Assembly: GCA_012295275.1 (NCBI GenBank)
Contig: CM022671.1
Location: 35,977,683 to 36,041,682 of the forward strand
From: Chrysomallon squamiferum
Taxonomy: Eukaryota; Mollusca; Gastropoda; Neomphalida; Peltospiridae
DNA length: 64,000 nucleotides
Direction: 5' to 3'
In this document: positions 1-13,900 of the stretch, piece by piece
Position numbering within the stretch: position 1 is the stretch's first letter
Layout of the letters: each line of letters begins with the position of its first letter
Program-made: the position numbers and the translations under genes
Notes under the pieces: generated by a model
The model's database searches: none
What the model was told of the DNA's origin: nothing
Seen by the model: only the letters and a program-made list of their open reading frames with translations

Positions 1-64
1 TCGAGTGGGGTCCTTTGTCTCAGACAGAATCTCCAACATCTCGTCATTGGAAAGGAAGAAAAAT
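1..64 (-). CDS. DNAH3: DNAH3-like coding exon 22 (residues 1062-1083), truncated by the window edge
   Basis: Acceptor GTGACAG, then [20 protein letters not shown] and TR up to base 1. This is the start of the linker proper. The open frame continues out of the window. Confidence 0.93.
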
Positions 65-3000
65 CTGTCACAGTCAAGTGTTAAATGTTATTATGAAATG
101 GATATTCTTGAAAATAAGAAAGAAACATTATAAAAGTAAATATCTAAATGAATGAATAGAGTTTGACAGGTAAAGAATTAGAGCGAATGAGAGTGTATCC
201 TGTATTAGGTTTGTTAGATTATTACCTTGGGAAGAACAGTCTCTTTTTCTCCAGGTAGGCGTTGAGACCTTTGTTAATTTTGTCCAGTAAACCATTGCTG
301 TCTCTGAGCTTCTCCAGCAAACCCTGCAGTCCAGTAGCTACCATCACCTGTACATAAACAATATCCATTAATATAACATATCACATAACTTATATATACA
401 GTGTGTATTAATATAACATATTACATAACTTCTATATACACAATATACATTAATATAGCATATTACATAACTTGTATACATACACAGTGTGTATTAATAT
501 AACTATTAATAACTTATATACACAATGTGTATTAATATAACATATTAGAATTGTACAATAAACAATCTGTAATAATACAACCATATTAGACCTGTAAATA
601 AACAATATGTATTAATATAACATATTACATAATTTGTAGAATAAACAATGCGAATATTTATTAATGCTAACTGTATATATTTATATTTTTTTTAATTCAG
701 ACTTATCTTGGATTTTCACTTTTGATTTATTACACAGACTCACAAGTCCTGTCTGTAATTAACAGTTAATTCTACTGTTTTATTACTTCAATACGTGCAA
801 GCTAATTACTGATATATTTTTCTGTATAATTATTAAACTGCTATTCACTGCAACCTAAAATGAAATAAATTCTTTACTTTGGGATCTTTTGCTGTGTGTT
901 TCATGACGTCCTTCCAGTTTCTGTCCACCATCTGAAAGAGTCGGCCTTCCTCTGGCATCTGCTGCATGATGTCCTCAGAGGAGAAGATGGGTTCCAGATA
1001 CAGCCACTGGGCTTGAACTTTCAGCCACTCGTCTATTGTGTCCTGAGTGTGAATCAGCTTCTCCTCCCAGCTCTACAACAAAACAGTGACAGACAAAACC
1101 AGTGAAAAACATGGCTCAACATATTTTAACATTTCTGGTTACTAGTTGCTTGAAATTAGTTTGTTTTGTGTTTTAACAGAATGAGAGAGGAAATCCAACA
1201 ACAGAGTGGTACACAGCAGTGTGTACTAATTTGCTGATATTAGCATGAAGAGAGTGTTAGTTATGCCATAAACAAATCTAACAAGAATCATCAATAAAAT
1301 ATGATATAACGACATAATCTTCAAATGAGAGAAATTTAATCTTCAGATATTTAAGTATTTACAACTCTCTCACCTTGATTTCTTTCTCAAATGGTTTGAT
1401 GAAAGGAGATCCTCTCATTGTCTGAGTTTTGACAATCTGGTCGTCTAGGATAGTCTGGATCTCGTCCACTGAGGCGAGGATGTGAATTCCTGAGTCTCTG
1501 TACATTATCAGGTTGAAGTCTACCTGCGCCCAGTCCTCTATCATCTTCTTTAGAGCTTTCTCCAGTGAGAATTCCTTTAATAGAAGTAAAAATAATGATA
1601 ATAAAAATAGCAATAACTTTTTATTTTTGTAAACATGTTACAAAAACTACTACTAATAATAATTATAAAAATAATAACAATAAAAGCAATACATTTTTAA
1701 TTTTGTAAAAACTTTATAATTTTTTCACAAAGAATAAACAATACACAGATATAATATCAGTAGATTTATGGATGAATGGAAGAAGAAGATGGAACAGACA
1801 AAAACAGGTAAAACATTTCTAATTTAATGATTTATAAAGAGGTAACTCAATAATAAAGATTTTCATTATATATATATATGTCTTTATATAGATTGGGTAC
1901 ATTTTATTTTGTAAAGTACAAATGTTACCTTTGATGCTGCTGCAGAAATTGATTCGAACTGTTCCATGTAAGGGTCAAGGTTGAGTTTGAGGACTTTTTT
2001 CAGTGTGGTTCCAGCATCTGGGGTGAGATCAAAACCAGCAATCTCCGACATCTTGGACCAGTGACGTGCTCGGATTCCAGGATTACACATGATGGAAATT
2101 ACAGGAATGTATTCCTAGAAAATAACAAAACACATTCAATGTATTCCTAGAAAATAACAAAACACATTCAATGTTAACATAGAAGTACGTATTCACTGAA
2201 AGTAACAAAACAAGTGTTAGAGTTGTAACAGAAATATTTATGAGGCCAATACATATCAAGCCAAAACAAATTTTTATTTCTAACTTTACTCCTTGCAGAA
2301 AGAATCTGATTAATGTGTATCCCCTTGCAATTATCATGGCAGAGAAATTTCAGTTTTGAGAATAATAAAAAAGAAAAAACAAAGAAAGAATACACATGGG
2401 TTGTTTTTATGAGCTGGATGAAGATGATATGATTCTTTATGTGGCCTTCTGTGCAAAAAATACTTTTGCTGAGTTACATGAAAACGTGCATCAATTCTAT
2501 TCTTCTAAATCCTCTGTGAAGTGACACATTTCTAAACTTTACCTTGAACTGTTTCATGTTATCCATGCACGTGTTGCACACATTCAGGGCCTGGGGGATG
2601 TGAAGCTCCTCCTCTTCTTCCTCCTTCACCTCCTCCCCAGAGTCCTCGGCCAGTCGCCGTTTTTTCTTCTTCTCTCTCTCGCGTTCATCCTTCTCCATCA
2701 TGAGTTTTTTCACTCGCTGACTGAAGATTTTCTGAATCTTGTACGTTTCTCTCCAGTACTCATCAACCTCAGCCTCAATAGCTTCTGAGTTCAGCTCCAT
2801 GAAAGCACCGTCCATCCATCTGTGTGAGATAAATATTTTGTTATGTTCTTAATAAACAGTATATAGATGCTGTAGTTATAATAACATGGTGATTAGACAT
2901 TAATTATGATGATGATGATGAGGATGATGGTGGTGACAATGACAATAAAACAATAATAATAATGATGAAGATGGTGATAATATATTAATAATCATGATTA

Positions 3001-5631
3001 TGATATATTAATAATAATAATGATGATGATGATGGTGAGATGATAACAATAATAGTAATAGAAACAATAATTGTTTCTGTTACAGTATAAAATTATTTGA
3101 GAAATATACATGATCAAAACACAGGTTTATAAAAAAAAATAAAAAAAAAATCAATATAAATATTAAATTACTTTTTCTCTGCTTTCTGCCACTTGAGAAC
3201 AACATTGAAAAGTCTTTGGAATGGATCGAGAGCATTGGTGATTTCATCTACATCTGGATAGGTTGAAATTGGATATTTGTAGAGTGCTTCTTCCTGTAAA
3301 TACGTTTGTTATAAAATATAATTTCAACTCTGGTTAATCACTGTTCAGTTTCTAGATGTGAAAAGAGTTGTCATACCACAGTACAAATAAATTTACATTT
3401 ATTACAGCTTGCAGAAAATTAATAATGAACAATTAAACTTTGTCCTACTTCAACAAATGGATAGTTACAGAATGATATGCTGTACAGTTGAACTGTACAG
3501 AAATAAAGAACACTTACTTAACAGTAAACAATTGCAAGTAAAAATCATTATTTAGTTTCAACAAATTCTTTTTTTTCTTTTCTTTTTTTCCAGAGAGAGT
3601 TTTTATCATTAATGCCAAGATTTACTTTTATTGATTTGTTTCAAGTAATATTTTATCTCCAATTTTATATTTGATGTATCAAACAAAGAACATTAGTAAG
3701 ATTAGAAAAAAGTGAAACAGTCTACTCAGTTTAAAGGTACAGTTTAGTATTACTTACTTTGTTTATCCAGCTGATTAAAGGAATATCATAGTTTAATATT
3801 ACTTACTTTGTTGATCCAGCTGATTAAAAGAATATCATAGTTTAATATTACTTACTTTGTTTATCCAGCTGATTAAAAGAATATCATAGTTTAATATTAC
3901 TTACTTTGCTTATCCAGCTGATTAAAAGAATATCATAGTTTAATATTACTTACTTTGTTGATCCAGCTGATTAAAAGAATATCATAGTTTAATATTACTT
4001 ACTTTGTTTATCCAGCTGATTAAAAGAATATCATAGTTTAATATTACTTACTTTGCTTATCCAGCTGATTAAAAGAATATCATAGTTTAATATCACTTAC
4101 TTTGTTTATCCAGCTGATTAAAAGAATATCATAGTTTAATATTACTTACTTTGTTGATCCAGCTGATGCTCTCTGAGACCTCTCCGAGACGCTGCTGTAC
4201 TTTGCGCACGTCCTGCACATACTGCTGCATCATGTCCAGTTCACCATAGTCGTTGAACTCATCCACACGCTGGCGTAGTCGTTCCAGCTCCAACATCACC
4301 TTCTCCCTCTTCTCCAGCAACGTCTTCTCACCCTTCTGTTTGGATGACTCAACCAGCTGAAACAACAACAGTGTTTTATAAAACCTTAACTTAGATATCT
4401 TAATAAAAACAAAAATACCCTTTTATCATAAATTTAGTATTACATTATAAAATTAGAGTGATTTAATTAATTATTCTACTCTTGTTAACAATTAAAAGTT
4501 GCTGTACCTCGTCGTTTTGATCAAAGATTGGATTGATTCGTTTAGGCCAGGTGAGAACTTCGCAGTTGAGTTCAATGTCCTCTGGTGTGAACATGAAGAC
4601 GTCAATGAGGTAAGCAAGTCTGTCTTTTGACTCCTGAAATCAAACAAACCAAAAACCAGTTTTAAAACCTCAGTGACAACATTTTAGGTTTTACTTGCTA
4701 TACTTAAAATACATGAAACACAACTGTAATGTATGTTTGACAATAACCACGTTAACTCAGCAAGGGATACAATTGTGCTTTTTCTTAAATAATTACATTG
4801 AAATTAAATATAGAAATTATAACTTTAAAAATAAAAATAATAATAATAATAATAATAATAAAATTATTGTTAACAAATTGTTTGATTTTTGGTCACATTT
4901 GACTGCATTCTAAGCTATCTGTACAGTAAGATGTGTTTTTAAACAGTGTAGTTTTGTAATTTAACAAACCTTTATTCTTTCGTTGAGAGAGACCATGCCG
5001 ATGGTTCTAGCATGTGTGACAAAGTCAACCATTTCCATGAGCTCCTCGCTGGTCTCCGGAACTCTGAGAGCTCGCTCTGATATCAGTCGAAACTCTTTAC
5101 AGATACTGAAAAAGTGTTAATACAGAGTTTGAATAAAATTAAAATCAAATCAAACAAAAACAAACAAAAACAACAAAAAATTATATTTTTAATATTACTG
5201 CACTCTGAAAAGAAAGCAATTAATAAAAACTATATGTAAGTAAGCAGGTAAATTTGATATGGAATAACTCTCGTGTCATTAGAAAGACTGTTACAGTAAG
5301 ATTATATCACTGATGATTTTAGTTTGTTAACAAATGTGAGTGCAGTCCACCTTTCATTTTCTCGCCGATGGTCAGACGACACTCGACTGAGGAGCTCATT
5401 GGCCAGTCCACGGGCAGCTTCAGCCAGTCCACGCTTGAGATCCTCACAGTCCAGACGAATCATGTCAAAGTGTTCAATGCTCGGCAGACCCATGATTTCA
5501 CTGGCCAGGTTACGATACTTTTCTATTTGCTAAATTTATATAATATATATATATATTTACACACAGTTATTACTAATATATGTAATAATCATGAAAAAGT
5601 AATTAAGTAACTGTTAAACCTTTATAAAATA

Positions 5632-5662
<31 letters not shown>

Positions 5663-6877
5663 TCATTACGAACTGTTTATGTCAGTTACAGTATTTAAAA
5701 TCCACAGTTAATATGCATTATGTGTTATAACCAATGCAGACTGATTACATCACTGTTGAAATACTTTTCTTTTTGTTAAGTTGATCTGATATATGTATAT
5801 TTGTAATTATTATTACTACATATAACATTCATAAAAAATATTGTTTCATTTGCTGAATTATTAAATATACATACATACTTTCATTGACAAAGTTTTAAAA
5901 TAACATATTCTAAATATCAATATTAATACTCCTGAACGTGTTAAAATAAAATATGATATGAACATTAAACAAATATAAAAAATAAAAACAAGTAGTAAGA
6001 ATAGCTTACTGTTGTGTATTCTGCAAATGTGTGTTCTTGTTCCATATAGGCATGTATTTCTTTCAGTGCTGTGCCATCCACAATGTAGTCATAGCGATCA
6101 ACTAAAATAACACATAAAGTAAATATAACTTATATGTTTATATGGTCAAATGAATAACACTGATAATTACCAACTGAAAATAACCACATATTGCTACAAA
6201 TAAATAATTATAGTTCAAAATCAAATACATGACACACAGAGCAAATAAATGTTTTATTTAATAATCTTACTTAAAATTTTAATTATTGAGAAATTAATTA
6301 ATTTAAACTTTATAATAGGTAAAAATCTGCATGTCAGTGTTTGTGAATTTAACAATTAAATCTGAGGATATAAAAGGATGTAATTTTTTTTTGTAAATTT
6401 ATATAAACATATTTAAATATAAGAAAAAATATTTATGTATGGATAAAGAAAAGAGTGACAAAAACATTTATTAATGTGGCATTAATTTGTGAACAGTATA
6501 CTAGATACTGTAATTCTCCAGTTTATGATTAAAATGAGAGCAGTAATACATTTCTGTAAATAAAATTCTACAAACTAATAAAATAATAAATTGAAAAACA
6601 ATGTTGACATAATATATAGTTTTTGTTTGTTAAATAATTGAAAATATGAAAAGACAGTGTAATAATAATACAAACAAAATTCCTGTGAAGTTGTGAATGC
6701 ATTTTCATTCTCTTTTCTTTGTGTCACATTTATACTTTGATCTTACAAGTCATTTTAAAAATGACGTGAACTAGTCTACAGTGATACTTGAATTAAGTAA
6801 AATCTTTGTGAAAATAGTGATATATTCTTAAATATTCTCTCTTTTTTCTTTTTCTCCTGTTCCTTCACTTCTTTCTC

Positions 6878-6956
<79 letters not shown>

Positions 6957-9900
6957 TTTTTTTTAATTTAAGTGAATATTGTGACATTTTTAAACTTACT
7001 TTTAGAAAAATCTCCTCTGGCTATTTTAATAACACAAATAAAAATGTATTAGCAATTCATAACTCCAGTAATAATAAACACACCTTTTATAGTTGTTCTG
7101 TTTGGTAAAATATAAAGATTCTGAAATGTCCTTCCAAAATACAAAAACCTTCATCAAAGCTAAAAACATCAAACACAGTCTGGTAAAACAAGACACAGTG
7201 GTATTATTTAGCAGCCAATTTTTTTTTTTTTTTTATTTATCTTATCCTCTGTCAAAGTGTTGAATGTACAAGACTGTCAGGACTTACCGAAAGACTGCAG
7301 GTGATTTGCTGGAGCCTCGAAATAGCTTTCAACAGCACTTTTCAGTTTCTGAATGGCATTGTTCATGATGTGCTGTGCAATGGTCACATCTGTGTAGGTG
7401 ACTGTGTTGCCTCCAGCCAGCCAGGACTGGACAGTGGGCACATGCTGCATTGTCTTGGTGATCTGGCTGAGGACAAACATGACACTGTCAAACAGGTCTT
7501 CCACTGGGGGATAGAACTGCATCTTGTTGTCATCAAACGTCAACTCCATCTTGAGAATAGGAAGTGTTAGTCGGTTCTCTGGCTCAAACAGATTGACAAA
7601 TGCCTCAATAGTCCTCACCAGCAGATCCTTGATCTGTGTGCAAAGATAAATTTTACATAAATTACAAGCAATTTAGTAAGTGGTTAAGACATCTGTTTTA
7701 ACACTCATAGGTACAGGTATCGAATCCCAAATACTACACACAGCTACTGAAAATATCTCCTCTCTCAAACTACTCTTCTAAAATAATAAAACTGTTTTAG
7801 GAACACAATTTACAATTCTTTTTTTTTTTTTTTGATAAAGGATTTTGAAACTTCTGTGTAAATATATATATATAAAATAGTTGACTGGTTGGCCAATACT
7901 GAAAAACAATGGAAGGTTTAGTCTTCAAAAAATTCAATCAAATAAATAAATAAATAATTATAATAAAAAATAAAATAAATTAAAAACAGTTATTGTGAGG
8001 GAACAAAAAATATTATATATTATCCATACCAATGGAATCTTGAATATGATGTTACTATAGGTGATAAAAATAAAATATTTAAAAATAAATAAAACAAAAT
8101 ACAAAAAATTACATAAAGACATTTCTGGATATGAAAATAAAGATCTACATTTAATTGTTTAACTTGTTTTTTTTTTGTGGTTTTTGTTCTTTACTTTTTG
8201 GTGTTTTTATATTTTAAAAAGCCACATAAATTATTTTTTTCCACTGAAAGCAGAGTGAAGCTGTTACCTGGTTGGAGATGAGTGTAGACACACTGTTGTA
8301 AAATGACTCCATTTTCTCAGGTTTTATGTTGGCAAAGCTGTGTTTGTCTGCAAATACATTTATCACACTCGGATGCCAACTGGAAAACAAAAAAACATTT
8401 ATTATTGTCTTCATTCATAGTATTTGTAGTTTCAGTTATTGTTATTGTTATTGTTATTGTTATCAGTGGTGGCAGAAGCATATCTTTTGCAGTTGTTTTT
8501 GTTATTATTGCTGCTCTATTTATAGGCAAACTATCTGACAGTTTAAATAACTAAATATATAAACAAACAAACTGACTGAGATATTCAAATACTGTATTAA
8601 ATGTAAAAATAATTTAAACTTTTTACCTGTGCATCAGTTTTTCCTCTGCTTTTTCCAGATCCAACATTACATTGTTCTTCATCGATTCAAAGTCCATTGG
8701 ACCATGTGCTCTGTTCAAATAAATAAATAAGTAAATAAGTAAGTAAGTAAGTAAGTATGTAAGTAAGTAAGTATGTAAGTAAGTAAATAAATACACAAAT
8801 AAATAAATAAGTAAGTAAGTAAATATATAAATAAGTAAGTAAGTAAGTAAGTAAGTAAGTGAATAAATAAATAAATACATAAATAAATAAATAATTAAGT
8901 AAATAAATAAATAAATAAATAAATAAATTTAAAAATGTAAAACAAATTAAAATTTACATCACAATATAACATATACTGATAAAGAGGACAAACATTATCT
9001 TCAGTAACACCAGAGCACTGTTTAGAACTGGAAATAAGTAACTGGCAGCAGCACTAAGTCAAGACATTACTGTCTGCTCTTTACATAAATAAAATTTTAA
9101 GCTGTAACAATAATTTCCATCCACAAGCTGCTAGATGGAATCCTGTAAGCAAATTATGTTCATCCTTATTAAAATGAGTAGGTGAATAAACAAGTTAGTT
9201 TATCTGTGTCTAAAACAAACAGTTATGTAAACTGTCACCTGTATGTTGCAACGTCAACGAGGATCATGTTGCCGAGGGTGATCTGACACATCTTCAACAC
9301 TGTGCTCATGGACGGGTGCAGTATGTGCAGGTTCTCAGCAATAAACTCACAGTTTTCTACGTAGCTATCATGCCACGGTCGAGAGAAGTCCAGACCCCTG
9401 TAGTAATAAATACAGTGAAAAACACATTTTTATTTACATCAGAATATATATGTGTTATACACAGGCAAATACACACATACACAAACACACACACACACAC
9501 ACACGTAAACAGAGATTCATACAAATACAGACACAAACCAAATATATATATACAAATGCACATAACAAAACAAAAATGTTGTTTCAGAATGTATATTACT
9601 TTTACACATTTGTATGATAATATCGTATTTATTATTATTATTACTTTTTTTTTTTTTTTTCATGTTTATGTGTCAGCAACTTTGTGTTACAAATGTAAGT
9701 AATAAACACAAGTATAAAGTTTATTTACTCTGGTTCTGAAGGAGGAGGTCCAGCAACTTCATATTCCAAACCCTTCACACCGGGAGTTATCAGTACATGT
9801 TGCACTGAAATTATAATACATACATAATTAAATAAATAAATAATAACAAACAAGGATGATAATAAAATTGCTTTATTATAGATAGATTGAAATCCAAATG

Positions 9901-10600
9901 TGGAACAATGTTAAAATCAACTGTTAAGAAACTGAAAAAAACAGTGTAAATATCTGAAGTGTAAAATAATGAAAAGCAAACTAAAATATGTAAAATATAG
10001 AAAAAACTTTAGAATAATGTAAGATGAACTGTAAAACATGTAAAGTGAAATGTAAAACAAAGATTACCCATGGATTTCTTCATGCTGTTGGTGTAGTCTG
10101 CATGGATCTCTCCAAACAGCTCTGTGAGACAACTCTTCATGTACTGAGTGGATCTCAACTCTTCTGGGATTTTTGCCACAATGTGTGTGGCCCACTCTTT
10201 CTGCATGGGAGTTATTGGCCCACTCTCCACACATCCCTTCAGAAATGTGTAGTTGAGCTAAAAAAAAAAAACAGCAAGAATTGTCATTATAACACTGAAT
10301 ATAACACTGAGTACAACAACTGTAGCTGTGTTTATAGTTTAAAGAAAGAAACAAACAAACAATGATAATTGATAGTCCTGTAATATATGAAATATCTGAC
10401 TAAGTTAGTTCATTTAGTTGAACCACTCCAAAGAGTTCCAAATGACATTATGAAATTTAAACTTAAATATATAATAATGATGATGATGATGATGATGATG
10501 ACAATAATAATAATGATGATAATGATGACAATAATAATAATAATAATGATGATAATGACAATAATGATGATGATGATGATAATAATAAAAATAATAATAA

Positions 10601-10632
<32 letters not shown>

Positions 10633-10944
10633 CAACAACAACAACAAAGATGGCAACAGAAATAATAATGAGAAGAATAAATAATAACAAAACAATAACA
10701 AAAATAATAATTTATACTTTACCATTCAACTTCATAATTGTGAAACAAAAACATTTAATACTAACGAATATTTTGAGATGATAAAGCTGATGATACAAAT
10801 AATTTTACTTCAAATATAATTTTAATTTATAATATTTCAGAAACATAAAACAAAAATGCCATTTTCTTTTTTGATGTAATTTTTTTTTTTTTTTTTTTTT
10901 TTGTAATAGTTACTAATCACAAAAGAAAAACAAAATAATAGTAA

Positions 10945-10993
<49 letters not shown>

Positions 10994-13900
10994 ACAATAA
11001 ATAAATAAATAAACAAATAAATAAATAAATATATAAAATGAAGAGAAGAATAAGATTAGAATTATTAATACATACAGAATATAAAATATAAAAAGTATAT
11101 TATGAAAGAGAATTTATTTCTGTACCTAAGCTGTAAGACATAATAATGAAAAAGCAATAGATAATGTTATCAACAGCAGTAGATTCTGTTTTTCTAGTTA
11201 CTTCTGTAAATTTCTGTTAATAAAATATTAATAAATACATTCTGTGTAAAAATATAGTAATCAGTATGTATGTCATAGATAATCATTATATATGATTATA
11301 TCAAATTTAGGATTATAAATTATGTGTTTAAGTAACCGTAACAATTTATATTAATTAACAATATTTCAATAATTAACAAATAACTATTTGACTGATCCAA
11401 TATAACAGTCATTATTACTGTTTTATTATCCATATTTATTTCTGTTTGTGTTAAATATGATTTAATTATGTTTTACAAACATTTAGGTGTTGTGTTGAAA
11501 TATAGTGTTTAGTTGATTAATGTATACAGAAACATATGATTAAATAATAGAAATAAAATGTTGGTTAGGATTATATTTGAAATGAATTTGCATTAAATTC
11601 TAAGCAGTAATTGTACTGAAATGTTATATAATTTGCAATGTTTCTCATTATTATTGAAATTTTAAATGAATATGTGTTACTTTTTAAGCAATATATAAAA
11701 ATTTAGAAAAGGAAGATTAGAAATGAAGAACGACGTGTAAATCTCTTTTTGAATTTTCTAAAGGTAAATTTGTATTTTCTAATACACTATCTATAGCTTC
11801 TGTTTTCTAAAACTCCTGTATTTCATTCTATCTACATTGTCTAGCCACAGTTCTCTAATCAGCAGCTGTAAGGGTTTGATTAAAAATTAAATATTTATAC
11901 TGACTGAAATCAGAGAAAACAATACTATGGATTTCTGCAGCTAATTATAAATTATAAATTGCTAGAGTCATGTAGCCTGGTAATTTCAAATTAACATTCA
12001 AAAAGTAACTTAATAAATAAAAACTTACATTTAAATAAAATTTTAGTAGGAAATGTTAAAGAAAAAAAAAAATAATAAAATAAAAAAAAAAATATAAAAA
12101 AATAAAAATTAAAAAATTAAAATTTAAAAATTTAAAAATAAAAAAAATTTAAATTTAAAAATTAAAAAAAAAATTAAAAGTTCAGAAATATCCAATTAAA
12201 TATATTTTTTATCATTTTATCTGGTGTTATACATTAATTTTTAAATATTTGTTTCTTTATTTATAAATTAAAAAAAAGTTTTTTATGATTGTTGACATTG
12301 ACAAAGATGCAGTAATTTATTTATCACTCATTTACTTATTCTGCTTCCAATTATGTAATTAAAATTTAAATACTAGCTTACCAGTTAGTTTCATTTTGCA
12401 TAGATAAGTATATTCAAATTGACATTAGCTATTTTTATTTACTTTAAAAAAATATAATGAAAAAAAAGAACTTCATACAGGCAATATGACTCAAACACAA
12501 ATTAAACAAATAAAAACAATTAAAAATCAGAATTAAAAGAACTTTATTTGTAAACTGAACATTATAATTATGTGGTTGTAATATATAATAAAAGTTTGTT
12601 CTTGCTGGTGTCTTTTAAAAAAAAAAAATAGAAATTTAAAAAAAATAAATACAGTAAGTTTTTAAATAAATAAATAAAAAATTTGACAATGAAAAAAAGA
12701 CATAGTAAGCAACCACATAATTATTTAACGTCAGAAATCAGTCAAAGCAGAACTTCAAGAGCTAGGCAGCTAGCAATGATGGATGTTTTTAACTTTGGTC
12801 CATCATTAATTAATGATCTGCACTCACCCGAATCTTCCTGCCTTCACTCATCATCTGTGTAGTTAATTCAGAACACAAGCAGTAAAAATACTTAGCATCA
12901 TAAGATGAAAACTATGTGTATGTAATGAAATATGTGATTTTAGGAACTTCATAAATAAAATAAAATTAAAAAAGAATTTCATGAATCTTATGTCACCAAT
13001 ATAACAAGTGAAAATAATTTTTGAAAAAGAAAAATGAAAGCAACTTAAAATTAAATGAAATTAAATATATGCTATTAAATGGAGCTAATGTAAATAATAT
13101 CTGAAAATAGACTGTAAGAATTACAAAAAATGATATATTAACTGTTTCTCAACATAAATATCAGATATTAAGATGCTGTTAACATATGTATCTATCTGTG
13201 GGTGTGTGTGTGTGTGTTCAAGTTGTCTGTTAAACGAATGTTAAAAGTAAATTATGCCTTGTATACAAACAATATCAATAGTAAGGACAAGTTAGAAATT
13301 TATAAATAAAATGAAAGAATAATCAACTAATGAATATTTAACAAAATGTGAAGGTTGATATATGAACTAGTTAAAATGATATATATGTGTATATATGTGT
13401 GTGTGTGTGCATGCATGTGTGTGTTGTGTGTACACACACATACACACACTATTATATACATAGTGAGAAATACTGAAGTATTTTCTAATGTGAAACAAGG
13501 AAGAGATCTATGTAACAAAGTGTGTTGATATGACTGGTATGTGATGAAATATAAATTTGCAGGTGATACTGTTCAGTTTAAATAAATACATTAAAACTGA
13601 AAAATAAATATATTTCATGCTATTGTTTCTTTAACTTTGAGTTACAGTGATATAAAATTTACCGCCATCTTTTCCTCTTTGGTTAGTTTCCTGCGCTGTG
13701 TTGTTCAATATTTAAACATTGTTAGTATTTTCAGAACAAACTGGTTTTACAAAAAAACCTGATAATATCTTTACAAAAATTAATTAAAAAGAATAAAAAA
13801 ATGAATTAAATTAAAAAATAAAATAAAATTCATATGACTTTTTTTTTGTATAAATTTGCTAAACAAATGACATATTTTTAACATTAAATGGTAGAAAGCA

